Shown here piece after piece: positions 21,830-33,402 of a DNA stretch of 64,000 nucleotides; within the stretch, counting starts at the first letter, position 1, and the number at the start of each line of letters is the position of its first letter. The position numbers and the translations under genes were made by a program. The DNA is from Podocnemis expansa. Lineage: Eukaryota > Chordata > Testudines > Podocnemididae. The DNA lies in the NCBI GenBank assembly GCA_007922195.1, contig ML682067.1, positions 9,839,007-9,903,006 on the forward strand, written 5' to 3'. The notes under the pieces are model-generated. The model did no database searches. It saw only the letters and a list, made by a program, of their open reading frames with translations, and was not told where the DNA came from.

Positions 21830-22400
21830 TCCGGGAGCATCCCAGGCCAGCATTTCCAAACGGGGATGCCTAAACTTCCCCACACTCCGCCCTGAGGCTC
21901 AGCTCCTCACAGGTTAATAGCACCGACCGTCTGGCAGGGGCCGGCTTTTCACGCCAGCGGAACGACGCGGGAAAGAAACTTTCCCCGGGAGCGCGGCCGG
22001 GCTGGCAAGCAGAGATAAGCCAGACCAAGCCCGGGCGTGGGGCTGGGAAACACAAGCCCGACAGGCAGCCGAGGGAAGGGCCGGGCCCGCGGGGGTCAGC
22101 CGCACCCTCCCAGCTCCACGGCTCTGCCCGGGGTACCGCCCGCCCAGCGCCCCAACTCGGACATACCCAGCTCCCCATCCTCCTCCTCCTCCTCCTCCTC
22201 CTCCAGCAGCACGTCCCGCTTCTCCGCGGCCATGGGCGCTCCCCGCCCCGCTCTTCCCAGCGCCTCCGACCTGCGCCTCTCCCCGCCGGCGGGGACTGAC
22301 GGGCTCCGGCTGCTGGGGCGGGGCGGGGCGGGGCGGAGGAGGGCGGCGCCGCCTGGGGCCAGCAGACGCCCAGCACCACAGGCAGGGGGGAGACAGAAGG
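21830..22400 (-). promoter_or_regulatory. CpG-island promoter
   Basis: Strongly GC-rich with many undepleted CpG dinucleotides, unlike its surroundings. GC boxes (tandem GGGGC units) lie at 22314-22336, about 80-100 bp upstream of the minus-strand start codon at 22233. This is a typical TATA-less vertebrate CpG-island promoter. It may also fire on the plus strand, but no plus-strand exon was seen. Confidence 0.75.
22167..22233 (-). CDS. Likely first coding exon of an unrecognised gene
   Basis: On the minus strand ATG (22233-22231) follows GGGGAGCGCCC, a GCC-rich start context. The frame reads MAAEKRDVLL, then eight glutamates, then DGELG. A donor GTATGT lies at 22166-22161, giving 67 coding nt, 22 codons plus one base. 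MAAEKR is a typical removable N-terminus and the acidic run suggests a disordered tail. The glutamate run is encoded by a pure GAG repeat at about 22178-22203 that could vary in length. Downstream exons should lie at lower coordinates; only the weak 287-339 candidate was seen. Gene not recognised. Confidence 0.55.
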
Positions 22401-22424
22401 CGGGCTCAGCCCTGTTAGCCTGGG

Positions 22425-22712
22425 GCAGCCAAACAAGCAAGGAGTCCTGTGGCACTTAAAGACCGACGCATTTGTTTACGGCATGAGCTTTTGTGGGAGA
22501 AAATCCCACTTCACAGCGTTGAAGGCGGGGGGCCTTCCAGAATGGGAGGAAAGAAATGCAGGGAAGTGTGAGTCACGACCTGATCCCGTGACTTACACTC
22601 CCCTCACCCATTCTGTCAGGTCCCCCGTGGGCAAAGCGGCGGATGAGGTGGGGTTTTCTCCCACTGGAGCTCTGTGTTGGTCTTTAAGTGCTGCAGGACT
22701 CCTTGCTGGTTT
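22425..22712. repeat. Head-to-head pair of hammerhead-like units
   Basis: 22430-22515 is a minus-oriented copy (AGGAGTCCTGTGGCACTTAA ... TGTGGGAGAAAATCCCACTT). 22642-22710 is a plus-oriented copy (GATGAGGTGGGGTTTTCTCC ... TTAAGTGCTGCAGGACTCC). About 110 bp of unrelated sequence separates them. It lies next to the CpG island, on the upstream side of the minus-strand gene. Confidence 0.65.
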
Positions 22713-22863
22713 TACAGAAGGGGAAAAACAGACTGACTGATTGACAAGCCGGTTCTCCCCTTTCTAGGCACATTACTAGCCGGGAGAGCTAGAGCCTGGC
22801 ACCTCCCAGCATCCAAAGCCTAAGCCTCACCACTTTGGGCATGTGGTTTCTAGCAGCCAGGGA

Positions 22864-23029
22864 CAGGGCTGTAACTACAACAGGGCCGATGGGGCAAAGC
22901 CATGGTTGACCCAAAGCGGCTCAATAGAGCCGCGCTATTAAAAGGGCGGCTTTGCAGCGCCAGCAATGGGAAAGGGTGTGTTCCAATCAGAATGCACCCC
23001 GGGTGGCAAAACGCCATGTTACGGCTCTG
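22864..23029. mobile_element. Short TIR element, CAGGGCTGTAACTAC family
   Basis: Starts CAGGGCTGTAACTACAACAG and ends CATGTTACGGCTCTG. Flanks GCCAGGGA and GCCGGGGC agree at 6 of 8, suggesting hAT. The element at 55468-55642 is the same sequence in the opposite orientation, sharing GGTGTGTTCCAATCAGAATG as its reverse complement. Confidence 0.75.
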
Positions 23030-25870
23030 GCCGGGGCAGCAGGATATTCACTCACTCATATGCTGGCTGAGGGGGCAAGGAAGGGAAGGTCTTGCACTGA
23101 GACTGTGGTGGGCTGGTTGACACACTGACTCCTGCCCTTCCCCATATCCAGTGGCAGAAGACAAGTTACCCTCCTCCTTCCAGCAGCAGCCAGGCCTGGC
23201 TTCTTCCTTGGATAATTTACAGGAGAGTGATTTCAAGGTGGTGGCCAGGACAATGGGACCAGTGTGTTAACAATCCCAGGTCCTACTTTGAAAATGTAAG
23301 AGCAAAGGGGCCAATTTCTAACAGGCAGCAAACTGTGAGCTGCATGCACAAAAGCATGCCGCTAACTTGGGCACATGCCTGCTGACCCTTCAGCCATTGC
23401 CACTGTATTACACAGGCATTGAAGACAGGATTTTACCCGACCGTGGACTACGCTGAAAATGGTCAGGTTCCCATTAGGTGTTGGTATTCCTTATTGCTCC
23501 TAGACTAGCACGCAGAGGCCTAAGTCAGAATCAGGATCCTGTTAGGCATTATGCAAATAAAGACAAGGTAGGCTCTCACCCCCTAAAAAGATATTTGGCC
23601 TTGTCTTTGTTGCGTTATAAGTTCAAGCTGGAACCTAAATCTTGCAACAACCCAACTCCTGTCCACACACACAAATCTTGGGTTTAAATGATGCTGTTAA
23701 ATTGAACTAACTGGCCCATCAGTTCTGAAGCGCCAGTACTGCTGATGCGGGTGTGCCCTGAGAACTGTCCAAGCATGCTGTGAAATTTTTGTAGTGAAGT
23801 AATGAAAATCAATGTAAAAACAAACATTGTTTCATTTCAAACAATATTCTATCCAACGAAAATTACACCTCATAAAACATGTGAAAATTAATAATCAGAT
23901 TAAAAGCAAGGTATTGGTCTTTTGATTCTAAAATGATTCTAAATCCAGGTGGCCAAAGGGCAAAATTGAGAGTGCATGCATTTCGTCTAGTGGATTTGAA
24001 ACATTAATGCATTTCATCCTTCTCTAGCTTGTTATATGCACTATGTTGCAAACCTTTCTAGTAAGACCATGACCATAGTAAATGAAAGTAAATGTGACAT
24101 TTATATCAATCAATTAGCTGAAAAAGGTGGGGATGCTATGGGATTGTTTGTCCCATTGAAGGGTGCCATGTTACTGAAAAGATTGGGAACCACTGCCCTA
24201 CACCCTCTCTCTGAGAGTGGATGTTGGCAAGTTTACCTCAGGTTAAAAGTAAAGTCCCAGGTCTTCACTGTGTTTTTATACTTCACAATAGTTTTCAGTT
24301 TGTGCACACTAGTTACCAACAGTTAACAAATATTCCATTTTAGCAGTGAAGACTAAGACTGAGCAGTGCTTCTCTGAGGCTTGCCCAAGCTACAAGGTTT
24401 TTCTAGCACAGCTATGTTGACTAGAATTATGAAACGTTCACACCCCAAGGCAACGTAGCTATGCTGTCCAAAACCCTAATGTGTATACAGTTATACCAAG
24501 AAAAGGGTCCTTTTGCCAACATAGCTTATATTGTTCAGAAACGTGGTCTGGCAGAACAAGATAACAACTCCTTTTTTGCCAGTATATCCTGGATCTCCAC
24601 TAGGGGGCGTTACAAGCATAGCTATTGATATAGCTAAATTGGGAAAGCACCTGAGTGACTTGAGTGTACTGACTAACCTGAGGAAACTGTTGCTGGGAAG
24701 GTAAGCCCTGTAGACAGAAGCCAACTCATTTTTTTTACCCTTGGATCATTATTGTAACTTATTGGCTGCCTGTTGCATTCAGACTTGTGCAACTCGCTAA
24801 CCTGGAGAAGGGTGCTGCCTTGTGAGATGGCTTTAGAAGCAGTTTAAAGCTGGGAGACCTGAAATTTAAAAATCACACATTGTTAACAAAGATGTATTTG
24901 TTTTGCCTAGTATGGACGCAGCAGGGATCCAGCATGTGAGGGCATTTATGAATTTGTTTATAGTAGGAACTTTCTTCATTCTTCTCATGCCAGACACAAA
25001 TTATCAGTACTTGCACCAGTGTCATTAAGTGTGTGCCTCCACTGGAATGATTAGTCATTAAAGACCTGTTGGGGTTGAAGACTGTATTAGGTGTCCAATG
25101 CAAATTGCACTCTATCTTCTCCTAGGACTCATCTTATCTGTAGCATAATATCCTGGTCTCTGATGCAGCCAGTCCACCCCTGAATGGTACCACAACATTG
25201 CACTATGTTTGGTAGCATAGATGACGTGTCTCTGCCTTATCTACGTACTAGAACCACTTCCAAGTTTCTGCACTCTGCTATGCAAAAGAGCAGACTACAC
25301 AGCTCTTTGCTAGAAGCACTAAAACAGAGCAGCTTAAAACCAGGGAGATCTCTCTCCACATGAATTCTGCGGATCTGGACGCACTGCCGAAAGCTGCAGC
25401 AGCGCCTCGTCCTTACTGTGTAGGAACCGAGTCTCCCGTGCCCCAGAATACCATGTCAAAAAATAAATGAGGGCTGCTGGTTAGTTTTTCCATCAAAACT
25501 AACGGAATCAGAACACAGTTTATTGCAGAAAATGTTTGGATAGCCAGTCTCCCCACCATTTCACAAATACAATGTAAATACTTAGTGTGCTGTCTAATTC
25601 ACAGGTGCTGCAACATTATTGTTACTTGCATGTCTCTCGCTGAATGAAAATATGGGGAAACTGCAAGATACATTAATGGTATATAGAAAAGAGGAGACTT
25701 TCACAGGCTGCTAGTCCTTACACAATACTTTCTAGACTGGTTCCTAATAAAAGTAATATACTTAAAGGCTCCAACCCTTGATCACTGCTCTCCGCCATAC
25801 TTTTCTGTTAATCTAGCCCTTAGGCCTCACTCAGCCATGAAGTCCTGTATGTTCAGGTTCATACATGACA
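23030..25870. other. Unassigned, with fragments of older elements
   Basis: About 24010-24200 ends GATTGGGAACCACTG, a right terminus of a CAGTGGTTCCCAAC-type hAT whose left end is lost. About 24380-24660 (CCAACATAGCTTATA, CACTAGGGGGCGTTACAAGC) resembles another sauropsid repeat family. No exon-quality frame was found. Confidence 0.4.
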
Positions 25871-25878
25871 TTTGAATT

Positions 25879-26290
25879 CAGGGCCGGCTCGACCCATAAG
25901 CAAATGAGGCCCTGGCTTGTGGTGTCATTTGTTTAGGGCGGACTGGGCGCTGTGCCAGGGGCGGGGGTGCAGCCCAAAAGCTGAACCCTGAGCTCCTGGC
26001 CCTCTCCGAACCAGTCACTCTGCCTCTGGGGGTGGAGTAGGCCAGCCCATGGGTCAGGTTCTGCTCTCTTGCCCTGCCTCTAGGCAGGAACAGCCAGCCC
26101 AGGGGAGGGGCAAGAGAGTGGAGCCTGGCCTCTGGGCTGGCCCGCTCCTCCCCTGGGCCAGCTGTTGCCTGCCCTGGGGGTGGGGTAAACCGGCCTGGAG
26201 CAGAGGCTGGTTTCCGCCACCCCCCATGTGGGTGGATGATGCAAAATCAAAAGCTACCTTGGGGCATGAAAGTCCCTTGAGCGGGCCCTG
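25879..26290. mobile_element. hAT element, CAGGGCCGGCTC termini
   Basis: Starts CAGGGCCGGCTCGAC and ends TTGAGCGGGCCCTG. Flanks TTTGAATT (25871-25878) and TCTGAATT (26291-26298) match at 7 of 8. The GC-rich interior holds an inverted repeat around GGAACAGCCAGCCCAGGGGA. That interior is shared with 45121-45560 and 50870-51190. Confidence 0.85.
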
Positions 26291-26298
26291 TCTGAATT

Positions 26299-27683
26299 AC
26301 ACAGTTACATTAAAGAAAATGGGGGGAAGTGTGACTTAACTCCCTACAGGACTCTTTGAAAATGTGTGTGTATTTGTTTCTTAACTTTACACCTGTGGAT
26401 GCAAATATTTCTGTGGATACTCTTGGCAATGTATCAAAGGCTCGGCAGGCTGGCTTTGTTACTTCTGTCAAATTGTTATGAAAAAGACAGAAAACAAGGG
26501 GGGAGGGAAAGCAACAGCACCACCCAGCTGCAATTCCTTTGTCAAACAGGTAACAGGAGATTTTTAAAAATAAATTTGCTTTTGTAAACAGAGGCCAGTA
26601 ATTAGATTTTATCTATATCTATATCCATATCCATATCTATATTTATATCTAGCTAGCTAGCTAGCTAGCTAGATTACATTACAAAAGTGAAACAATGTGG
26701 TGAAGTTGAGTTGTCTGACAATATCCTTTTTCTGACTCTGAGTAGAACTGATTTCAATTTTCTTTTTTGTAATTAAAGGAATAAAAATCTGTTAATACTC
26801 TTGGCAAAGAAAGAAGGAATGCAATGGAAATGTGTACAACATGTGGAAGAATTTAGGACTATTGCTCATGTGAATAAAAGGTTGCAGGACAAAGGCCCCC
26901 CCTACCCCCTTTTTTCCCCAGTAATAATGTGGTTACATTTTTCTTTTTCTTTTTGCAAACTCTTCCATGTGAGTCCAGCCTGGGAAAGTTCATGTGAACA
27001 CAGAAGCATTTGTCAGATGCTATATATAAAGCTACAAAACAATTCATTGTAATTCCCTGATTAAAAAAGGTTTGCACTTCTGTAAGCAGCCTTTTGCACT
27101 GAAATTAGAGGTGCTTGATTTCTGCTTGAAAATGTAAACAAAATCCTTTTAGTAAGTTTCAAGGAGTGTGGGGAAAATGCACTTTCCCCCCACTGTTCAA
27201 AATTCCTGTATTTTGTTTGTTGGTTGGTTGGTTGGTTGGTTGGTTGGTTGGTTGGTTGGTTTTCCTGCCTGCTAACAGCAAAGGTTTGAAAAATGTTAAA
27301 TCGCAGAAGTAGCCTTCTCTGACAAGTTGTAGTAGTATATCTATCTAAGTGTGTATATGGCCCTATCACCACTGTATCTGAATGAACACGTCAGTGTTGC
27401 CCCATTTTACAGATGGGAGAGCTGAAGTCAGAGTAGACTAAGCAAAGGCTTGGCAGGGTTAGGGTTTTTCGGCCAATGTTGGTAAAAGTTGACTGCACCA
27501 TACTCACACCCAGTCCTGTGTAGACACAAAAATGTGGATCTGCGTCCAATCCAAGTCCACCAGAATCCACATGTATCCACAAGCCCTTTTTATGTGTATC
27601 TGCAATGTACTTGGAGAAGCACGTCTTCATACAGTGCTTCTCAGGAGGAGCATCTGTGCAGGACATGCCTGGGTGCTGTAGAT
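26299..27683. other. Unassigned, with two microsatellites and a MIR-like piece
   Basis: (ATATCT)n followed by (TAGC)n at about 26608-26672; (GGTT)n at 27217-27263. About 27395-27440 (CCCATTTTACAGATGGGAGA) is MIR/L2-like. No coding signal. Confidence 0.6.
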
Positions 27684-27871
27684 CAGGGGTCTCAAACAGG
27701 TGGCTTGTGGGCCACATGCAGCCCCTAAAGCTAGTTCCTGTGGCCCACAAAGACACTATCAGTACCAATATTTGCAACATCATTATATGAAAAGGTCTCA
27801 CTGCTGTGGCCCTTGGGCTAATGTACTAGTCATCATGTGGTGCTTGTGGTGATTTGAGTTTGAGACCCCTG
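27684..27871. mobile_element. Short hAT element
   Basis: Termini CAGGGGTCTCAAAC and GTTTGAGACCCCTG. Flanks CTGTAGAT (27676-27683) and CTGTAGAA (27872-27879), 7 of 8. It is an uninterrupted 188-bp relative of the copy at 7980-8365. Confidence 0.9.
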
Positions 27872-27879
27872 CTGTAGAA

Positions 27880-28705
27880 GAAAGCTATGTGGCTTAATAA
27901 ATATGCACCTCATTGTTTTTATTGTAAACATCAATCTTATGCCACAGTCATCAGAACAAAAACCTTTTACATGACAAAAGGTCTCAAGTCAATAACTAAG
28001 GATATGGCGACATGCTCTGCAGCCTCCAGGCTTTCTTCTGGGGTAGCTGTGCCAGCACCTGGACAGCTAGATCAGTGACCACCCCCAGCATCTGATCCCC
28101 TGCTGCTTCCCAGGCTACTGGACAGCTGATGGCTGCCAATCCCCAGACCTCCTCAATAGCTGATAGTGGCCAGCCCCCTCTCTCCCTTCTTAGCTGTTGG
28201 GCAGCAAACCACAGACCGCTGCGGATCAGCTGATCAGAGCCAGCCCTTTTCCAAGGCTAGTGATGCCCCATCAGCTGTTTGGTGAATAGCTGATCTGCAG
28301 GAGCTGGGGGTAGAGCTGATTGGTGACCAGCTGATTGGTGACCAGCTCCCCCAGCCTGCTCCCTGAGGGCTGTGGGGGGGGGGGAAGGAGCGATGGAAGA
28401 GAGGAGCAACCCTAGCAGGGCTTCTTGACTTTAGTTTCCTTACATGGGTGTAGGAAGGGGATGCAAGGGTTAGGTATGCAGGGGTGACGGGCACAGGAGT
28501 GGTGAACGTGCTATCTGGCTGCCCAGCCAATGGCTGATTTGTCCCCAACACTTCTTTCAATCACTGAAGGGCTATTATCTGCCTTGAACTGAGGGACTGA
28601 GTCTCAGACGTGTTCCTCAAGAGAGCTGATTTTCTTTGAGATATTAGTGGGTAAAAACATTAAATCATCCAAACTTTCTGGCTTAAGTAAAGTATGAGTC
28701 TCATT
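27880..28705. other. Unassigned, with short AGCTGATTGGTGACC repeats
   Basis: Around 28200-28345 the words CAGCTGATC and GCTGATTGGTGACCA recur, the latter twice in tandem. A G-run lies at 28374-28383. No gene seen. Confidence 0.45.
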
Positions 28706-29222
28706 GGCTATGTCTACATTTGGAATGTAGTTTGAATTAATGAGGATTAATTTAAACTAAATTAATGTATGAATACATTGGTTTTCATTACTTCAAACTA
28801 AGGAAGTCCTTAGTTCGAAGTAATGAATGCTTACTTCAAACTTATAAAACCTCCCTTAACTTCAAAGTAACAGTTAGTTCAAACTTATTAGTTCAAACTA
28901 ACCGAATTGAGCCAAGTTAATTCGAACTAACCGTTAGTTTGAATTAATTCAGTTTGACTTTCTCCATCTCAGGGTGCCTTCCTCTTTCTATGTATTGGGT
29001 GGGGGCACGGCCCTTCTTGGGTGCCGTGTTGCCACGCTTCCCACGGTGTCTCCTTCCTAAATTGAACTGGCAAGTCCTGTCCATGGATATGCTAAGTTCA
29101 ATTTGGGTTTCAAGTAGGGCCATGATAGTTGGAATTAACTTCATTCAAATTAACTATTAGTTTGAATTAATTAATTTGAACAAAGTTAATTCGAACTAAC
29201 CTTCCTAAGTGTAGACATAGCC
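28706..29222. mobile_element. Foldback element with ATT duplication
   Basis: Starts GGCTATGTCTACATTTGG and ends TAAGTGTAGACATAGCC. ATT flanks both sides (28703-28705 and 29223-29225), a 3-bp duplication. Arms are rich in TTAGTTTGAATTAA palindromes. Intact and without coding capacity. Confidence 0.85.
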
Positions 29223-29704
29223 ATTACTTGTGGGACCAGAGACTAAGAAAACTCCCTGAGGGGCCTCTGGATACAAGAATGGAATACAGAAACTGTGTAA
29301 CTCAGCTGAGAAGGGCAAATTTGTGCTTGTTTTGTCACCATTACTCCAGCAGTTACATATCTGCATTCTTTGTCAGCTTCAAATTGATATACTTTGATAC
29401 TTCATCACTTCGACTCTTGTCATCCGAATCCACAAATTCTGTTTGTGATCATTGTGTCTCCTTTGGTGATGCTGTCTGTGTAGCTGACAAAAGAAGCATA
29501 AGATTTATTGCAGGAATATTTTTCTCCAGCAATCAGACAAGCTTCTTGGTCTCTTGATAAACTTCCTGTCTCCTTTCAGTGAAAACTTTTATCCCCTTCA
29601 TTCATGGGTGCAGGAAAACCTGTGCTGTGCATAGGCTTGATTTCAAACTGTTCGATGAGAAACTGCAAGGCTTTGGCTTTGAGTTGACTAAGAAGGATGT
29701 AGAT

Positions 29705-30158
29705 CAGTGGTTCCCAACCTGTGGTCTGTGGACCCCTAGCGGACCACAGAGCAGCTCCAGGGGGTCCACAGACAGGCTGGGAGCTGGGGCCAGATGTCAC
29801 CAGGGTCTCTGGTTCCCACAGAGACCCAGGCTTCCAGTTCCCCCAGGCAGGGAGTTTTTAAAACTCCCACCCTGCCTGAGCATGGCCAGATGCAGCAGTG
29901 CTGCCGGTGGCCAGGTAAGGGGGGGAGGGGGGGGGGGGGGGGGGCTAGGGATGGGGAACCACTGGAGGTGTGGTTGAAGAACAGGCTGGCAGGCAGGGAA
30001 CATGGAGAGGGAGCAAGAAGGAGAGCGGCGTGGGCTTGATTCTGCCCTGCACGGCAGTGCCACCACTGCACAGCAGCGCTAAGCACCCTCCAGGAGTCTG
30101 CAAATTATTTTTTTAACTACAAAGGGGTCCCCAGCCTTAAAAAGTTCGGGAACCCCTG
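29705..30158. mobile_element. hAT element with perfect 8-bp duplication, inside the transposase pseudogene
   Basis: Termini CAGTGGTTCCCAACCTG and GTTCGGGAACCCCTG, flanked by ATGTAGAT on both sides (29697-29704, 30159-30166). It interrupts the C-terminal part of the hAT transposase reading. Contains a G-run at about 29919-29944 that resembles a quadruplex-forming tract. Confidence 0.93.
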
Positions 30159-30903
30159 ATGTAGATGGTTTTTCAGCTTTTTATATCAAGTGGTGAATGG
30201 GCTGTGTTGATTACTCTGTCTAGCACATCTGATTCTCCCTTGAAGGGCTGCTGGAACTCTATTAAGTTGCTCAAGATCTTGTGGTCAATGCTTTCAATAA
30301 GCTGGGTATCCCCCTCTTCTGTCAAAATCTCATTCATTCTGGCCCACTGCTCCTTAATAGTCTTAAGCATGAGTAGTGTGTTTCTCCTTTTCCTTTCAGA
30401 GACTTTTGTAGACTGTTTTGAAGTCCAGATCTCCTAAAGATTTCAGCATACCTGGATCAGTTCAGTTACCGTCCTTTCTGGTTTCCAGTTTTGGTAATGC
30501 ACTCACGGATGGTACTTATAACCTTGTTCCCTCTAAGGCGCACGGTCATGCGGCTACACACCTAAAAATAACCTCCCTGCACAGGGGTTTCCCCTTCCTG
30601 TGCACAGGGAGTGCCAGTCCAGCAGCACAGCCTAGGACTGGCTCGGACAGGCCGGCAGAGCAGCCAAGGATCGGCCAGGGGAGCAGGGGCAGGGCCGGGC
30701 CCGGGGGTGGACCAGCTGAGCAGTCAGGGGAGGCAGGGTGAGGCCAGTGCGGGCAGGGCCAGGCCATCAAAGCAGGCCGAGGATCAGTGGGGGGGGGGTG
30801 GAGAGAGGGGCCAGACCAGCAGAGCAGCTGAGGGGGCAGGACCAGGCAGGGGCCAGCAGAGTGCCTAAAGATCAGCTGAGGGCTGGCAGGGGAGTCAGAT
30901 TTA

Positions 30904-32905
30904 GGGTTACCAGACCTCAGGCAAAAGGAGGACATGTCCTCCTCTTTGCCCTGCCGTCCTCCAGGCACTACTGAAAAAGTGCCTTTTGTTGGCTTTTTGA
31001 TGGAGGCTGGGGCAGCTCTTTAAAAATACAACATGCAGCTCCAGCATGTGTTCCTCTGCTCCTCAGCCCAGCTGCAGCTGGGGTTGGGAATTTGAAGAGG
31101 ATCCTTTGCTGGGCTAGTGCACCTTGATTGAGAGTGAAGAGGGCTGGCTGCCACAGTAGAAGTGGTTTCACTTTGCCTTGTTGCTTCAGCTCCTCACCCT
31201 GGGCTTCTTTCCAGTCTCCAGCTCAGGTCCTCTCTCCTTTCCCTCCACCTGATTTTGGGGAAGGCTTGATCTTATATTTTGGAGGGGCTGGGGCTTTTCT
31301 TCAGCTTTATGGTGTCTCTGTAGTGCCCAGAGAGAAACCTCTGATTGCTTCTTTGCTTTCTGCTTTGCTGCCCTGCTTGGCTTAAAGTTTCTGGGGAGTT
31401 TATTTCTCTAATGGCTGGGCTAGACTTTTGGCAACAAATGTTTTGTTTAGAGGTCCAGCAAAGTTCACTTTTGATTGTGAGGGGGTTTGAATCCATAAGA
31501 TTTTCCTTTTCTCAATGTGATTTTTTAATTTGTTTCTCCTTTCCAAGCTGAGATTAGTCCACTATAGATGTATCCTTAAATTTTAATAAGATACACAGAC
31601 GTGCAAGTATTATACATTCTAAAGTAGTTGCTGGACTAGGCCTGATCTTATAGTTTAAATGAAGTTGATGGGAAATTTGAGGGAGCAAGGATTGCAATAT
31701 TTGTTCCTTTGTTAGTAGTTTATCAAATCACAGAAAACAATCAGCTGGGTTTTGCCTTTTGCTTATATGCTCTATGCTAATTTTTATTTTACTTTTAGGG
31801 AGAGTGTTTCTTTTGGTGTATTCAGGAAAAAAATTATCATTGCATCTAAGAATAGGTGCTGACCTCTTGAGTGGAGCATTTGATAGTCACAAACATCTAA
31901 TTCTACTCCCCCCCCACCATTTGATGTGTATTTCACATAAAAGCAAAAAAAAAAATGTCAACGGTCATAAAATAGATATATATCTATCTGTGCTTTATAG
32001 CAGATGTAGGATATGATATCTCCAGAAATTTGCATTTTAGGTAAAAGGTTATGTTTCAGGAAGGTCTGCACATAAAAACCAGCAGCTCTCATTTCATCTG
32101 ATTTCTCCTTTCATGTGTGTGTAAATCTAAAGAGCTTGTCTGAGATATTTTTTTTTTAAATACTGCACAGTGAGGCTCAAAACTGAGGCTAGACAGGGAT
32201 TTCCCTAAACCCCTCCTGCACCCCCCAGTTGTCAGCCAGTAACAGTGTTAGACCAACTTAGTAAGCACCCCCTGCACCTCCCCCCAACATCCCTATGCAC
32301 CACACCCCTAATTTCAAGTCTTGGGGAGAATATTGCTGATAGAGATTACTTTTCCTTTAGACACCAACACCTCAAATTCTGTTAGACTTCATGTAGTCAA
32401 GGATCTGCCCCTCCATGTGTGAAACAATGAGAGTGAATTCTGTGAAGGAACTTACCGTGTTAAAACTGATTTTAATCTTGTCCATAATTGCTACATTAAA
32501 TTTATTGGAGGTTTGCTTCCATTTGCAACAATGTAAAAATGTCAAGCTGGATAGGAGTTCTGCAGTGTGATTCTCCTTGCACCATGATATAAACATTAAA
32601 TGCTTAATTTTGTGACTCCTTGAAGTGGCTGGCTTTACAGTTACTTCAATGTGAAGAGGAAAAATACTTAAGCCATTCATTTGAGTCTCCTGAGCCGCTG
32701 TTCTTGCAATTAATCTCACACTGTAACTAAGGGCTAGACAGATTTCTCTGGCATTGGGTGATCAGTGGGGTAAGCACTTGCAGGGGGGCAGTGGCTGGGT
32801 GGATGAGGGGGGCCCAGGGAGAGCCCCAGATGTGTATGTGTCCTCCAATGTCCTCCTTTTTGTACTTCCTTGTCCTTCTTTCCATGCTTTGGTATCTGGT
32901 AACCC
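30904..32905. mobile_element. 2.0-kb TIR element nested in the 3.4-kb insertion
   Basis: TA at 30902-30903 and 32906-32907 flank GGGTTACCAGA and TCTGGTAACCC. The left interior GGCAAAAGGAGGACATGTCC and right CCTCCAATGTCCTCCTTTTT are also related. The TA flanks fit a Tc1/mariner-type duplication. The GC-rich body of the outer element resumes directly on both sides. No transposase frame was recognised. Confidence 0.75.
32205..32345 (+). repeat. Segment shared with the 3.3-kb hAT at 48-51 kb
   Basis: AGTAACAGTGTTAGACCAAC, GTAAGCACCCCCTGCACC and CCTAATTTCAAGTC here have close counterparts at about 50640-50755. It is thus a fragment of the same or a related element lodged inside the nest. Confidence 0.6.
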
Positions 32906-33332
32906 TAATCAGGCTGGCAAAGCAGCCAAGAATTGAGGCAGGCCTTAACCATGGCCAAAGATTAGCTGGGGGAGAGGGCAGGCTGGGAGAGCAGCTGAAG
33001 ATTGGCAGGGGGGCAGGCCTGAGGAATGGCTTGGGGGGGGGTTCCTATTCCAGAGCTATCCAAGGGCTCCTTCGTGTTCTTCCTCCCCCAGGCATTCTAA
33101 AAACAGGTGATTGTCCAGCCTTTTACTTCTGATAAGCAGACTGTTGGGGGTGGGGGGAAGGCCCAACACAGTGCTGGAGCCCGTGATCCTGATGTTAAGA
33201 GTTTGCTGCACAGATGCACACACAGCGAGTAAAGCACAGTTTATGCAGGGGGGAAATCAAGGGACAGTGGAGTACACAGTTATCCTTTATTCCTAGAAGC
33301 TTTTTTTTTTTTTTTTTGTTTAATACAAATAA

Positions 33333-33402
33333 CCCCCGTAGCTTAGTTGGTGGTGCAACAGTGTTGTAATCTTGGGGTCATAGGTTCAAGATGTGCATTG
33401 GG
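33333..33402 (+). repeat. tRNA-like sequence (tRNA-derived SINE head or tRNA pseudogene)
   Basis: TAGCTTAGTTGG fits the A-box consensus exactly. GGTTCAAGATG fits the B box at 9 of 11. Spacing is tRNA-like and the anticodon loop could be TTGTAAT (GTA). The acceptor arms pair poorly, so a functional tRNA is unlikely. A run of 18 T precedes it. The downstream non-tRNA sequence would be the SINE body if this is a SINE. Confidence 0.55.

Noticed and set aside
22037..22459. 140-aa plus-strand frame through the CpG island
   Set aside because: It runs antisense across the GAG repeat (a poly-serine product) and promoter GC boxes; the minus reading has start, acidic N-terminus and donor.
27217..27263. 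Regular GGTT array considered as a CRISPR-like or regulatory array
   Set aside because: Simple 4-bp microsatellite without spacers; the genome is vertebrate.
32452..32560. Minus-strand donor GTAAGTTCC with upstream sequence
   Set aside because: The surrounding sequence (TGCAGTGTGATTCTCCTTGC) resembles an ancient amniote repeat and no acceptor with an open frame was found.
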